In this document: positions 37,393 through 46,772 of the stretch, one piece after another | How positions within the stretch are numbered: position 1 is the stretch's first letter | How the letters are laid out: each line of letters begins with the position of its first letter | Origin: Nitrospina sp. UBA6727 | GTDB lineage: Bacteria; Nitrospinota; Nitrospinia; Nitrospinales; VA-1 | Assembly (NCBI GenBank): GCA_002454045.1 | Contig: DKID01000017.1 | Span: forward strand, 1-64,000 | Direction: 5' to 3' | DNA length: 64,000 bases | Program-made: the position numbers and the translations under genes | The notes under the pieces: generated by a model | The model's database searches: none | Seen by the model: only the letters and a program-made list of their open reading frames with translations | Told to the model about the DNA's origin: nothing

Positions 37393-38013
37393 TCACAGGT
37401 TCAAGGATTGAAGTTTTTTAAAGTTGGAACCTATCTTGGCTGCCTCTTGTCCTTCCGCGGAAGAAAAATTATTGTCCAAGGCAACGCTCACTAGTTCGGG
37501 AAATTTTTTTGATTGCGAGAGAGCCAACACACCGTCGTCGCCAATTTCGTTCTGCGCCAGATCGAGGTCCTCAATTTTTTCCAACTGGTTTTCTTTGGCG
37601 AGGATGATTGCCCCGGCGTCCTTTATATAATTCCGGTAGAGATTGAGGGACTTAACTTTTTTCAATACCTTCGAGTTCACCAACGACCGGATGCCCTGCG
37701 GTCCGATATCGTTGCCGCCAAGTTCCAGCCAATTGACTTTGGAAAATAATTCCGACTCAGACAATAGCGCGACCCCGTCATCACCGATGCGGTTGCCGCC
37801 AAGGTTCAAGCGCCGCACCTTGGAGACGCGCTCGTCCTGAGTGATGATCGTCATGCCATTTGGGCCAACGCAATAGCCTTTCAAGTTTAATTCTTTGCCG
37901 TCTGGCGCGAGCGTTTCGGAGATTACTTTTTCCATGACCTCTCGCAATTTTGTGCCGGTGAGACTGCACGGCTCCGCGGGTTTATAAATTTCAAAATGCG
38001 TGATTGAAGGCAT
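37393..38013 (-). CDS. Leucine-rich-repeat protein, ribonuclease-inhibitor type
   Basis: 206 residues. After an N-terminal 60-residue part (TGTKLREVMEKVISETLAPD) there are about five RI-like repeats with the pattern LxLxxNxIxxxGxxxL, such as LNLGGNRIGDDGVALL, LELGGNDIGPQGIRSL, LNLYRNYIKDAGAIIL and LDLAQNEIGDDGVLAL. There is no signal peptide, so it is probably cytoplasmic and acts by protein binding. It is 11 bases upstream of yqgE on the same strand. I cannot name its partner. Confidence 0.85.
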   Translation of the reverse strand: MPSITHFEIYKPAEPCSLTGTKLREVMEKVISETLAPDGKELNLKGYCVGPNGMTIITQDERVSKVRRLNLGGNRIGDDGVALLSESELFSKVNWLELGGNDIGPQGIRSLVNSKVLKKVKSLNLYRNYIKDAGAIILAKENQLEKIEDLDLAQNEIGDDGVLALSQSKKFPELVSVALDNNFSSAEGQEAAKIGSNFKKLQSLNL

Positions 38014-38356
38014 CGTGCTTCCTTTAATTTAGGACGACGGCCTACTCCTCGACAACTCCTAAAGAGTGCGTCAGCAAAAAATGAAAAGCGATTAGCGTGG
38101 TTCGGACAGGCTATTATAAGGTTGACAGAAAATCAATAATATTTTAGATTTCCGAAGTTCACCCACCATGCGCCTCTCATTAGTAGAGAGCAACTGCAAT
38201 GACTTTCTCCGGTTGGCAAAAGTTCGTTTCGTCTTGAAGAGTTCTTCCCCGTTGTCCCCGCGGCTCGGGGCGGAGGCTCTTCGCTTTGTGCCTACAAAAA
38301 TCGAGCAAGAATCTCTGCGCATTTTGATGGCGTTGTAATGCGCCAAAGGAGTTTTT
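38014..38356. other. 343-base gap upstream of hisI with an unassigned leader
   Basis: It separates the divergent LRR and hisI genes. A promoter lies at 38122-38150. The plus-strand leader from about 38157 to hisI is about 200 bases. It holds a GC hairpin (CCCCG/CGGGG at 38256-38270) with no U-tract, and a 56-codon open frame (38168-38338) that lacks a Shine-Dalgarno and any run of His codons. I see no his-type attenuator. Confidence 0.35.
38122..38150 (+). promoter_or_regulatory. Sigma-70-like promoter for hisI-hisG
   Basis: A perfect TTGACA at 38122-38127 is followed after 17 bases by TAGATT at 38145-38150. Transcription would begin near 38157, about 200 bases upstream of hisI. Confidence 0.55.
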
Positions 38357-38728
38357 ATGAAATTGGATTTTGATAAAATGGGCGGCGTCGTCCCGGCTAT
38401 CATTCAAGATGCGGAAACCGGAAAAGTTCTGATGCTTGCGTACATGAACTCAACCGCGTGGGAAAAAACTTTTGCAACCGGGAAAGCCTGGTTCTACAGT
38501 CGGTCGCGTGACAAGCAATGGATGAAAGGCGAAGAGAGCGGCAACGTGCAAATCGTTAAAGAAATGTTTGTCGATTGCGACGAAGACACGGTTCTGCTGA
38601 AGGTCAAGCAAGTGGGCAACGCCGCTTGTCATAAAGGTTACAACAGTTGTTTTTTTCGCAAGGTCAACGGTGATGTAAAAATCATCGAGGAAAAAGTTTT
38701 CGACCCGGCAAAAGTTTATAAAAAATAA
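38357..38728 (+). CDS. hisI: Phosphoribosyl-AMP cyclohydrolase
   Basis: HisI opens the adenine ring of phosphoribosyl-AMP, the third step of histidine synthesis. 123 residues is typical of the stand-alone enzyme without the HisE pyrophosphohydrolase. It has the [51 protein letters not shown] and [13 protein letters not shown] blocks, with the zinc and magnesium ligands. A clear AGGAG precedes the ATG. hisG follows after 29 bases, and the other his genes are elsewhere. Confidence 0.96.
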   Translation: MKLDFDKMGGVVPAIIQDAETGKVLMLAYMNSTAWEKTFATGKAWFYSRSRDKQWMKGEESGNVQIVKEMFVDCDEDTVLLKVKQVGNAACHKGYNSCFFRKVNGDVKIIEEKVFDPAKVYKK

Positions 38729-38757
38729 ATCCGTCACCATCAAAAAGCAGACAACCC

Positions 38758-39636
38758 ATGAGCGGTAACGTATTAAAGTTAGGAATTCCCAAAGGCAGTT
38801 TGGAAGAAGCAACGGTAAAACTTTTTGGTCGCGCCGGTTACAACATCCGCATTCAGAGCCGGTCTTATTTCCCCAGCATCGACGATGACGAAATCGAATG
38901 TATGTTGATCCGCGCCCAAGAAATTGCGCGCTATGTGGCGGATGGTGTGCTGGACGCGGGACTGACCGGCAAAGACTGGATTCTCGAGAACCGAGTTGAT
39001 GTCGAAGAAATCGCGTCGCTAGTTTATTCGAAGACTTCCGCCCGCCCGGTGCGCTGGGTGCTGGCTGTCCCCAACGATTCCGCAATCCAATCCGTGAAAG
39101 ATTTGCAAGGCAAACGGATTGCCACCGAAGTTGTGAACTTAACCACAGACTGGCTGAAAAAAAATGGCGTGACCGCCAACGTCGAGTTTTCGTGGGGAGC
39201 GACGGAAGTCAAAGCCCCAAAATTGGTGGACGCCATCGTCGAAGTCACCGAGACCGGGTCTTCCCTCAAAGCCAACAACCTGCGCATCGTGGATACTCTG
39301 ATGGAATCGACCACGCGCTTCATCATGAACAAGGAAGCCAGCCAGAATAAATGGAAGCGCGACAAAGTGAACCGCCTGGTTTTGATGTTGCAGGGAGCCA
39401 TGACCGCGACGGGTCGAGTTGGGTTGATGATGAATGCGCCGAAAAAAAATCTTGCGGCGATAATCAATATTTTGCCGTCGGGGAAAAAACCCACCATCTC
39501 CGAACTCAGCGACAAAAACTGGGTGGCGCTGAATGTGATACTCGAAGAAAAACGGGTGCGGGATATTGTCCCCGATCTTAAAAATGCCGGCGCCGAAGAT
39601 ATCGTTGAATACCCCTTAAATAAAATTATCCACTGA
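38758..39636 (+). CDS. hisG: ATP phosphoribosyltransferase (long form)
   Basis: HisG starts histidine synthesis by joining ATP and PRPP, and is feedback-inhibited by histidine. 292 residues is the long (HisGL) form with a C-terminal ACT-like regulatory domain that binds histidine (about 215-292), so HisZ is not needed. Conserved blocks include [20 protein letters not shown] and [18 protein letters not shown]. It lies 29 bases after hisI in the same operon. The two catalyse steps one and three of the pathway. Confidence 0.96.
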   Translation: MSGNVLKLGIPKGSLEEATVKLFGRAGYNIRIQSRSYFPSIDDDEIECMLIRAQEIARYVADGVLDAGLTGKDWILENRVDVEEIASLVYSKTSARPVRWVLAVPNDSAIQSVKDLQGKRIATEVVNLTTDWLKKNGVTANVEFSWGATEVKAPKLVDAIVEVTETGSSLKANNLRIVDTLMESTTRFIMNKEASQNKWKRDKVNRLVLMLQGAMTATGRVGLMMNAPKKNLAAIINILPSGKKPTISELSDKNWVALNVILEEKRVRDIVPDLKNAGAEDIVEYPLNKIIH

Positions 39637-39733
39637 CGACCGCCGCGGGAAAAATGTCGGAACGCGCAGCGCGGTCGACGGCGATGAGTTAAAATTTTAT
39701 TGCGCGTATAATTTTCGTTCCGTTCCGCATTTT

Positions 39734-40453
39734 ATGCAAGAAGACACCGCATCGAAAAAGTCGGAAGACGTAGATTTTCCAAACACGGAAAAAAATTTCC
39801 CCGCCGGCGCGGAGAAAACTCTACCGGAAAATCCCGAATTGGATTCGCCTGAGTCCGCCCCCCAGCGTGAAGAACTGCGGGAGGAAACCTCGCCGCCGCA
39901 CGGGAAAAAAAGATTCGGCGGCGGAAAGATTTTTTTATTCGCGGTCGTTGTTTTGGCAGGCGCCGGCGGATATTTATATTTCAACAATCTCGTCCCGCCT
40001 GAAATTTTCCGCGACATCTTCCCGATACAAAATCCAGACGAACTTTCCGCGCCGTCCAAAATTTCCGCGACCGATGCGCCTGCCGTCCCCGTTGCGCCCG
40101 CCGAACTTTCCGCGCCGCCTGAACCATCGGCCTCCGTAACCGAAACGTCACCAACTCCGCCGACCGTTGCGGAAGAAGATATCGCGCCGGAAGTTGCCGA
40201 TGACCCCGCCGCGGAGTTTGTCGCGGAAAAAGTTTCCGAGACATCGGTTATCATCCCGGAACATCCCACCGCCACGCCTGCCGAACATACCTCGCGCGAT
40301 GAACCCGCCGAACTTCCCGCGGCCGCGGTGGAGCGCAATGAATCCGTCCGCGCCTATCTCGACTTTATCGAATCGTCGGTGCAGAAGTTGGGGGAATGGG
40401 TTAAGGAGGGTTTTGATTTAGGCTGGGATTATGTAACGGAAAAACGCGGGTAA
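39734..40453 (+). CDS. Hypothetical single-pass membrane protein, Pro/Glu/Ala-rich
   Basis: 239 residues. An acidic N-terminus (about 1-60) precedes one membrane helix (IFLFAVVVLAGAGGYLYF, about 72-89) and a long Ala/Pro/Glu-rich low-complexity stretch to about 200. The last 40 residues form a helix (RAYLDFIESSVQKLGEWVKE). The layout suggests an inner-membrane anchor with a periplasmic spacer ending in a small helix that could meet a partner. I recognise no family. Low-complexity sequence means a false gene cannot be wholly excluded, but the frame is open and the ends look protein-like. Confidence 0.6.
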   Translation: MQEDTASKKSEDVDFPNTEKNFPAGAEKTLPENPELDSPESAPQREELREETSPPHGKKRFGGGKIFLFAVVVLAGAGGYLYFNNLVPPEIFRDIFPIQNPDELSAPSKISATDAPAVPVAPAELSAPPEPSASVTETSPTPPTVAEEDIAPEVADDPAAEFVAEKVSETSVIIPEHPTATPAEHTSRDEPAELPAAAVERNESVRAYLDFIESSVQKLGEWVKEGFDLGWDYVTEKRG

Positions 40454-40463
40454 GTTTTCGCCT

Positions 40464-41252
40464 TCAAACAAAACGCAAGGGAAACTTTTTCGCGACCATG
40501 CCAAACTCGTGGCAAAGGGATTGAAAATGTACGAGCCCTTGCATTTCTTTTTCGCCGAGGTCATAACAGATTTTATGCTTGAGATAATCCCGCAACAAAA
40601 ATACCGGATGGCCGGTTTCACTTGCCTGGGCTTGCGCAATCGCATCTAGGTTTTGCAGCCCTTCGTGTTTGGCGTCGAGCAAAGTTTGCGTGATGCTCCC
40701 GTCCACCTTGACCCCGTCCCGCACCGCGATCACGGCGTGAACAAAAGTTTTTCCCGTCTGGTTGAACCACTCTTCGCTGAGGTCATAAATCGCCGCGCCT
40801 TTTTTGGAAATCCCTAAAGCCTGGTCACCGATGATCAACGCTGCGTCGTGGTGGTCGAGCATCTTTTCTGGATTGGGTTCGTGCTGGGAAAATTCGAGTT
40901 CCGCCGGAAACACGGTGGCGTAAAGTATGCGCAGCAACGCGATGGAAGTTCGCGAGCGATTATCTACCGCCAAAGATTGGACGGCGTCGAGAGGAACTTT
41001 GGAGAGAAGCAACACGGTGCCAACTTTTTTTCGGGAGGCGATGGAAATATTCGGCACCATTCGAAAACGGTCGGCGTGTTTTAGATATTCGATGGCGGGA
41101 ATCATCGCCATATCTAATTGTCCCGCGGACAATTGATCGGCCAGTTGCGCCGGGGTGTCGTTGCTGATTTCCAGTCCTACTTCCGCGGCGCGTTTCATCA
41201 ACGGCTTTAAGAGAGGTTGCGAATTTATAAAGTCGTGGATTCCCAACCGCAA
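40464..41252 (-). CDS. mqnA: Chorismate dehydratase MqnA-like (futalosine pathway)
   Basis: MqnA dehydrates chorismate to 3-[(1-carboxyvinyl)oxy]benzoate, the first step of menaquinone synthesis via futalosine. 262 residues, an MqnA/MqnD-fold protein beginning [16 protein letters not shown], with the [11 protein letters not shown] block and a later [13 protein letters not shown]. The INSxPL motif is the MqnA/D family signature. No mqnB, C, D or E gene adjoins it. Assignment to MqnA rather than MqnD rests on the N-terminal LGxxxFINSQPL and is moderate. Confidence 0.82.
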   Translation of the reverse strand: MRLGIHDFINSQPLLKPLMKRAAEVGLEISNDTPAQLADQLSAGQLDMAMIPAIEYLKHADRFRMVPNISIASRKKVGTVLLLSKVPLDAVQSLAVDNRSRTSIALLRILYATVFPAELEFSQHEPNPEKMLDHHDAALIIGDQALGISKKGAAIYDLSEEWFNQTGKTFVHAVIAVRDGVKVDGSITQTLLDAKHEGLQNLDAIAQAQASETGHPVFLLRDYLKHKICYDLGEKEMQGLVHFQSLCHEFGMVAKKFPLRFV

Positions 41253-41276
41253 AGAGCATGCCTCATTCCAAATTGA

Positions 41277-43361
41277 TTACAGAAAAAATGGCGCCATCAC
41301 CAAGGACACGATGGACATTAGTTTGATCAAAATATTCATCGCGGGACCGGCGGTGTCCTTGAGCGGGTCGCCCACCGTGTCTCCCACCACCGTCGCGTGA
41401 TGGGCGGGCGAGCCCTTGCCGCCTAGGTTTCCGGCTTCCACATATTTTTTCGCGTTGTCCCAAGCGCCGCCGCCGTTGGACATGAACAGCGCCAACATGA
41501 CGCCGGAAAGTGTCGCCCCCATCAACATTCCGCCGAGTGCTTCCGCGCCCAGCAACCAACCGATGATGATGGGACTAAGTCCTGCCACCACGCCCGGCGC
41601 GATCATTTCTTTCAACGCCGCTTGCGTGCTGATGTCGATGCACCGCGCGCTGTCTGGCTTGGCGGTGCCTTCCATCAGTCCCGGAATTTCGCGGAACTGG
41701 CGGCGGATTTCTTCCACCATCGTCATCGCGGCTTCGCCCACCGAAGTCATGGTGAGGGAGGCGACGTAAAATGGAATCACTCCGCCTAAAAAGACGCCGA
41801 TGATGACCGTCGTTTTGGTGATGTCGATGGAGTCGATGTTCGCCGCCTGGGTGAACGCCGCGAACAAGGCGAGCGCTGTCAAGGCTGCGGAACCGATGGC
41901 GAAACCTTTGCCGATGGCGGCGGTGGTGTTGCCCACTTGGTCTAGCCCGTCGGTGATCTTGCGGGTCTCTTCTCCCAGTCCCGCCATCTGGGAGATTCCG
42001 CCGGCGTTGTCGGCGATGGGTCCGTATGCGTCAACCGACATGGTGATTCCCACCGTTGCCAACATTCCCACGGCGGCGAGGGCGACTCCGTAAAGTCCGG
42101 CGAATTCGGCGCTCACAAAAATCGTCAAGACGATGATGAGGATTGGCACGACGCAACTTTCCATTGCGATGGCGAGCCCGGTGATCATCACCGTTGCGAC
42201 GCCTGTTTTGCTTGCTTCGGCGATGCGGATAACGGGTTTGCTTGCTGTGTAATATTCGGTGATTAGTCCGATGCCGATGCCTGCCAGACAGCCGAACAGC
42301 AGGGCGATGAAGATGCCGGAAGGTAAGCCCATAACTTTAATCAGGAAAAAAGAAACGAACAGCATGGTGCCGGCGCTGATGAAGGTGCAGTTGCGAAGCG
42401 CGGCGGACGGGTTCATGTTTCCTAATTTACTCATGGCGCGGATTCCCAGTGCGGACGCGACGAGACCGATCATCGCTATCAAAATTGGCAACGCCATGTA
42501 TTCGAATTTCATGCTCGCCATTCCTGCGCCGAGGGCGATGGTCGCGATCATGGAGCCGCAGTAGGATTCAAAAATATCCGCGCCTAAGCCCGCCGTGTCG
42601 CCAACGCAGTCGCCAACGTTGTCGGCGATGACACCTGGGTTGCGGGGGTCGTCTTCGGGAATTCCGGCTTCCAATTTGCCGACCAAGTCGGAACCGACGT
42701 CGGCGGTTTTGGTGTAGATGCCTCCGCCGACGCGCGCGAACAGGGCGATGGAGCTGGCGCCCATGGCGAATCCGCTGACGACGCTGATTGAGTCGCCGCG
42801 ACCGAATAGTGCGAACAATCCGCCGACGCCGATCAAGCCCAGGCTGGCGACGCAAAGTCCCATCACGGCGCCGCCGTTGAACGCGATGTTGAGGGCTTTC
42901 GCTTGGCCGCCGTCTGCCGCGGCTTGGGAGGTTCGCACGCCGGCGGCGGTCGCCGCGTTCATGCCGAAATATCCCGCGAGCATGGAGCATCCCGCCCCGG
43001 TTGCGTAGGCGATTGCGGTCCACAATCCTATCCACACGCCTTTTTGTATGGAGATTAAAATGAGTAGCAGGATGAACACGCCGCCGACGAAGTAGCCGAG
43101 TATTTTGTATTCTCGGGAGAGGAAAACCATTGCGCCTTCGTGGATGGCGTCGGCGATCTCGGTCATTTTTTCATTCCCCGCGGGTTCGTCGTCCACGCTT
43201 TCAAAAATTTTCCAGGCGGTGACGAGCCCGAACAATCCGAACAGAACTGCGAGGTAGACGAATTGTTGCGATGCGTCAAAAGTTGCCATCACCAGATACA
43301 GAATCATGGCGACGCCGATGAAGATTATTTCTCCTTTGTGTTCCGATAACATTCTGTTCAA
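41277..43361 (-). CDS. hppA: K+-dependent membrane-bound pyrophosphatase
   Basis: HppA couples pyrophosphate hydrolysis to ion pumping across the inner membrane. 694 residues with about 16 helices and the catalytic loops [40 protein letters not shown] and the C-terminal [13 protein letters not shown]. The [18 protein letters not shown] block has Ala where K+-independent enzymes have Lys, so it should need potassium. Whether it moves H+ or Na+ cannot be read here. Its start overlaps the pth stop by 4 bases. PpdK, which makes or uses PPi, is in the same window. Confidence 0.95.
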   Translation of the reverse strand: MNRMLSEHKGEIIFIGVAMILYLVMATFDASQQFVYLAVLFGLFGLVTAWKIFESVDDEPAGNEKMTEIADAIHEGAMVFLSREYKILGYFVGGVFILLLILISIQKGVWIGLWTAIAYATGAGCSMLAGYFGMNAATAAGVRTSQAAADGGQAKALNIAFNGGAVMGLCVASLGLIGVGGLFALFGRGDSISVVSGFAMGASSIALFARVGGGIYTKTADVGSDLVGKLEAGIPEDDPRNPGVIADNVGDCVGDTAGLGADIFESYCGSMIATIALGAGMASMKFEYMALPILIAMIGLVASALGIRAMSKLGNMNPSAALRNCTFISAGTMLFVSFFLIKVMGLPSGIFIALLFGCLAGIGIGLITEYYTASKPVIRIAEASKTGVATVMITGLAIAMESCVVPILIIVLTIFVSAEFAGLYGVALAAVGMLATVGITMSVDAYGPIADNAGGISQMAGLGEETRKITDGLDQVGNTTAAIGKGFAIGSAALTALALFAAFTQAANIDSIDITKTTVIIGVFLGGVIPFYVASLTMTSVGEAAMTMVEEIRRQFREIPGLMEGTAKPDSARCIDISTQAALKEMIAPGVVAGLSPIIIGWLLGAEALGGMLMGATLSGVMLALFMSNGGGAWDNAKKYVEAGNLGGKGSPAHHATVVGDTVGDPLKDTAGPAMNILIKLMSIVSLVMAPFFL

Positions 43362-43915
43362 TCCTCCGTTGGTTGTGATCGTTCGCTCATTTTTTTGAGT
43401 ACCGCTTGCACCGCTTGCACCGCTTGTTCCATGACATCGTTCAGCAGACTTAAATCTTTTTCGTCGAACGGGGACAGCACGTAATCGACGATGTCGTCTT
43501 TATCTTCGGGGCGACCGATTCCCACGCGGACTCGCGCAAATTCTCCGGTCTGTATTGATTGGATGGTTGACCGAATTCCGAGTTGCCCGCCGTCGCCGCC
43601 GCGGAACTTTTTTTTGATTCTGCCGAGCGGAAGGTCGATGTCGTCGTGAATCACCAACAATTTTTCGGGGGCAAGGTTGAAGGCGGCGAGCAACGACTTC
43701 GCCGCTTTGCCGCTCTCGTTCATATAGGTCATCGGTTTTGCTATGACAACTTCGCGCCCTTCCCCTTTTCCCCTTCCATACACGGAGCGATGTTTGCGGC
43801 AGTCCAGCCGAATATTATATTTTTCGGCGAGGTTATCTATCACCAAAAACCCGGCGTTGTGTCGCGTCAGTTCGTAGCGTGGTCCGGGATTGCCCAAGCC
43901 TAAAATCAGAAACAC
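43358..43915 (-). CDS. pth: Peptidyl-tRNA hydrolase
   Basis: Pth rescues tRNAs from prematurely released peptidyl-tRNA. 185 residues, with [19 protein letters not shown] carrying the catalytic His, then [17 protein letters not shown] and [20 protein letters not shown]. The C-terminus contains a triple [10 protein letters not shown] repeat encoded by a 9-base tandem repeat. It lies 6 bases after rplY and overlaps hppA by 4, in the ispE-tRNA-Gln-prs-rplY-pth run. Confidence 0.96.
   Translation of the reverse strand: MFLILGLGNPGPRYELTRHNAGFLVIDNLAEKYNIRLDCRKHRSVYGRGKGEGREVVIAKPMTYMNESGKAAKSLLAAFNLAPEKLLVIHDDIDLPLGRIKKKFRGGDGGQLGIRSTIQSIQTGEFARVRVGIGRPEDKDDIVDYVLSPFDEKDLSLLNDVMEQAVQAVQAVLKKMSERSQPTED
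43401..43427 (-). repeat. Three tandem 9-bp units inside pth
   Basis: ACCGCTTGC at 43401-43409 and 43410-43418 and ACCGCTTGT at 43419-43427 read on the plus strand. They encode the near C-terminal Ala-Val-Gln repeats of Pth. The array keeps the frame if it gains or loses units. Confidence 0.85.
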
Positions 43916-43921
43916 TTTTTG

Positions 43922-44560
43922 TTAGCCGTCTTCTTTATTTGCAGTAGCGTCCGCCGGTGCGTCATCGGTGGCTTCGGCTTCTACTGCTTCCTCGACTTCA
44001 AGTTTTTCCTCTTTCACTTTTTCTTCGTGAATCGTCAACACGACATCGGTGGGGAGGTTGATAATCTCCACGTCTTCGCCGACGACAAGGTCGGACACGT
44101 GAATCACTTGATTGAGTTGCACTTCGTCCATGGGCAACTCAATTTTTTCCGGGATGTTTTTGGGGATGCTTTCTATTTCCAGCAGGCGGATGATATGGTT
44201 GATCACTCCGCCCTGCTTTTCGCCCGGGGCAGCGCCCACCAGCGCGATGGGAACCTTGACGCGGATTTTTTTCGTCACGTCAACTTCCAGAAAATCCGCG
44301 TGCAACCAGTCTGGTTTTAACGGATGAGTTTGATATTCTTTCAACACCACGTTCCGACTGGCATCCCCTCCGACGTTGAGTTGAATCAAAGCATTGCGGC
44401 CATTTTTTTCGAGGAGTTTTTTTAGTTCCTTAGGGTCGACAATCAGGTTGAGGTTGTCTTTCAATCCATACAACACCGCCGGCATCGCTTCATCGTTTCG
44501 AACATCCCGCGTGGCAGATTTGCCGGTCGCCTTCCTTAATTTTCCCGCTAGAACTGACAT
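43922..44560 (-). CDS. rplY: Ribosomal protein L25, CTC (TL5) type
   Basis: 212 residues from the ATG at 44560, preceded by GGAGTATAGA. The N-terminal L25 domain binds 5S rRNA (ATRDVRNDEAMPAVLYGLKD), then the CTC beta domain (RVKVPIALVGAAPGEKQGGV) and an acidic Ala-rich tail. The long form is the CTC/TL5 type, not the short E. coli L25. An ATG four codons upstream is less well placed for the Shine-Dalgarno. It sits between prs and pth. Confidence 0.95.
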   Translation of the reverse strand: MSVLAGKLRKATGKSATRDVRNDEAMPAVLYGLKDNLNLIVDPKELKKLLEKNGRNALIQLNVGGDASRNVVLKEYQTHPLKPDWLHADFLEVDVTKKIRVKVPIALVGAAPGEKQGGVINHIIRLLEIESIPKNIPEKIELPMDEVQLNQVIHVSDLVVGEDVEIINLPTDVVLTIHEEKVKEEKLEVEEAVEAEATDDAPADATANKEDG

Positions 44561-44633
44561 TCTATACTCCAATCTGGGTGACGAAATCCGGGCGCTTCAC
44601 GTAAAATTTATAACGGACGACGCGGCGGATTTT

Positions 44634-45599
44634 TCATTCTTTGGTTGAGTCGAATAACGAACTGATCGAGGTTTCTTCGTGAATCCTCAAAATAGCTTCG
44701 CCCAGCAACGGCGCGATAGAAAGCACTTTGATCATCGGGTCTTGCTCCAGCCCGTTTGTCAAAGGAATGCTGTCCGTCGTCGCCACCGACTTCAACGGCG
44801 AGTTGCGGATTCTTTCCACCGCGGGACCGGAGAGAACTGGATGAGAGCAGCAGGCGTGAACTTCGCGCGCGCCCGCTTCCAACAAAGCGTCCGTTGCTTC
44901 CATCAAAGTCCCGGCGGTGTCAATCATGTCGTCCACGATGAACGCCACCTTGTCTTTTACATCGCCGATGATGTTCATGGCTTTGGCTTCGTTGGCGATG
45001 TCGCGGCGTTTATCGATGATGGCCAGGGAGGTTTCCAGCCTTTTGGCAAATGCTCTGGCTCGTTCTACTCCTCCGGCGTCGGGTGAAATTACGATCAAAT
45101 TTGGCAAACCAAGTTTGCGAATGTATTTGATCATAACATTCATCGCGAACAGATGGTCGACGGGAATATTGAAAAACCCTTGGATTTGTCCGGCGTGCAA
45201 ATCCATCGTCAACACCCGATCCGTCCCCGCTGTCTCGAGAATATCGGCGATGAGTTTGGAAGTGATCGGCACCCTTGGTTCGCATTTACGATCTTGACGT
45301 CCGTAGCCGTAATAGGGGATTACCGCGGTGATCCGTTCTGCCGACGACCGGCGCAAGGCGTCGATCATGATTAGCAGTTCCATTAAGTTGGTGTTGCCCG
45401 GAGAACATGTCGGCTGAATAACGAAGACGTCACTGCCGCGAACATTTTCTTTAATGCGCACAAAAATCTCGCGGTCGGAGAAGTCGTGGATCACCGCGTC
45501 GCCCAAGGGGATACTGAGATATTTACAAATATTTTTTGCTAGTAGCGGATTCGCCCGACCGGAAAAAATAAGCATCCGCCTGTTGTCGCTGAAATACAT
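44634..45599 (-). CDS. prs: Ribose-phosphate pyrophosphokinase
   Basis: Prs makes PRPP from ribose 5-phosphate and ATP, feeding Apt (29310), HisG (38758) and other pathways in this window. 321 residues. It has the family core [16 protein letters not shown], the [20 protein letters not shown] region and the PRPP-binding [16 protein letters not shown]. Met at 45575 is the more typical start; the first eight residues are possible only because the frame is open to 45599. It lies downstream of tRNA-Gln in the conserved cluster. Confidence 0.96.
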   Translation of the reverse strand: MYFSDNRRMLIFSGRANPLLAKNICKYLSIPLGDAVIHDFSDREIFVRIKENVRGSDVFVIQPTCSPGNTNLMELLIMIDALRRSSAERITAVIPYYGYGRQDRKCEPRVPITSKLIADILETAGTDRVLTMDLHAGQIQGFFNIPVDHLFAMNVMIKYIRKLGLPNLIVISPDAGGVERARAFAKRLETSLAIIDKRRDIANEAKAMNIIGDVKDKVAFIVDDMIDTAGTLMEATDALLEAGAREVHACCSHPVLSGPAVERIRNSPLKSVATTDSIPLTNGLEQDPMIKVLSIAPLLGEAILRIHEETSISSLFDSTKE

Positions 45600-45624
45600 G
45601 CTCTAAAAAATTCCTCGTAAAATC

Positions 45625-45700
45625 TGGCTGGGGCGGGAGGACTCGAACCTCCGAATGCAGGAATCAAAATCCTGTGTCTTAGCCACTTGACGACGCCCCA
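45625..45700 (-). tRNA. tRNA-Gln (anticodon TTG)
   Basis: 76 bases with a genome-encoded CCA. Acceptor stem TGGGGCG with CGCCCCA, discriminator G, D-arm, anticodon loop TTTTGAT (anticodon TTG), and T-arm with GTTCGAGTC. Its place between ispE and prs is the classical location of a tRNA-Gln gene in many proteobacteria-like genomes. Confidence 0.96.
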
Positions 45701-45845
45701 AAGTGTACAACTCAACTCGCGCGCGACCACCAACTTCTCGCCTTCACGGCTAGTGGCGGAGAGCCTCCGCCGGCAACTTACCGCGCTTCATCCTGCGCGC
45801 AAACGTTCACGCCCGGCAGAATGAGATTGCTATCCGCCGCCGCGG

Positions 45846-46772
45846 TTAGTGGGCTAGCATTTCCTCGGGATATAATTCGGACAAGTTGACAATGTTTTCA
45901 GCCAAAAAAAGGCTGAACTTTTCATCCTTCAACCGGGCGTATGCAGTTTTCGCTGTTTCGAGATTGTCAAAAAGGCCAAAGACGGTGGAGCCACTTCCTG
46001 AAAGGAGCGCCCCCTTTGCGCCGGAAGCAAGGATCCGTTTTTTTATCGCAAAAATCTCTGGATACTCACGGAATACAACAGGTTCCAGATCATTGACCCA
46101 AGCCGCCCCTAGCTGGGCGAACTCCGACCGCAAGAGAAAATTTTTCAGGATGCTAATATTATTTTTTTGTTTTGTCAACTTCAAATTTAGGTTTCCATAC
46201 ACCCGGGTTGTGGACAATGGGAATCCGGGATAAACCATCAGAATATAAAACTTGGCGGGACTATTTATCGGCTCCAGAATTTCCCCGCGGCCTTTGCCTA
46301 TCGCGCAGGGGGAGAGCAGGAAAAACGGCACATCGGAACCTAGTTCGGACGCCACCAAAATCAAATCTTCCCGCGGCAATTTCAAGTTCCACAAAACGTT
46401 GAGCCCTAACAAAATTCCGGCGGCGTTGCCGCTACCTCCGCCTAGTCCCGCCCCATGCGGAATATTTTTTTTTAAGTGGATCCTTGCTCCCTTGCATCGT
46501 TTAGGAAAATGGGTTTGCAACAAGCGGGCGGCTTTGATGATCAGGTTTCCGTCGTCGTTGGGAATGTCCGGATGATCGCAGGTCAGTTCCAATCCATCGG
46601 CGATGCATTCGATTTGAATTTCATCGCACCAACTCACCATTTGCAACAGGGTTTCGAGTTCGTGAAAACCGTCTTCGCGTTTGCCCAAAATATGTAGCCC
46701 GAGATTTATTTTTGCGGGAGTTTTGAAAGCGAGCGCGACGGGGAAGGTTGTCGTGGAGGGGTAGGTCGTCAT
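45846..46772 (-). CDS. ispE: 4-diphosphocytidyl-2-C-methyl-D-erythritol kinase
   Basis: IspE is the fourth enzyme of the MEP isoprenoid pathway, a GHMP kinase. 308 residues from the ATG at 46772. It begins with AFKTPAKINLGLHILGKRED, has the phosphate loop PHGAGLGGGSGNAAGIL and the C-terminal AKGALLSGSGSTVFGLF. The frame continues 57 codons upstream, but those residues do not look like IspE and overlap the LolB-like gene, so they are excluded. Its start overlaps the stop of that gene as ATGA. Confidence 0.96.
   Translation of the reverse strand: MTTYPSTTTFPVALAFKTPAKINLGLHILGKREDGFHELETLLQMVSWCDEIQIECIADGLELTCDHPDIPNDDGNLIIKAARLLQTHFPKRCKGARIHLKKNIPHGAGLGGGSGNAAGILLGLNVLWNLKLPREDLILVASELGSDVPFFLLSPCAIGKGRGEILEPINSPAKFYILMVYPGFPLSTTRVYGNLNLKLTKQKNNISILKNFLLRSEFAQLGAAWVNDLEPVVFREYPEIFAIKKRILASGAKGALLSGSGSTVFGLFDNLETAKTAYARLKDEKFSLFLAENIVNLSELYPEEMLAH

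Noticed and set aside
38256..38270. GC hairpin CCCCG/CGGGG as a terminator before hisI
   Set aside because: No T-run follows, so it cannot act as an intrinsic terminator.
38168..38338. 56-codon plus-strand frame in the hisI leader
   Set aside because: It has no Shine-Dalgarno and no conserved features; reported only as part of the leader.
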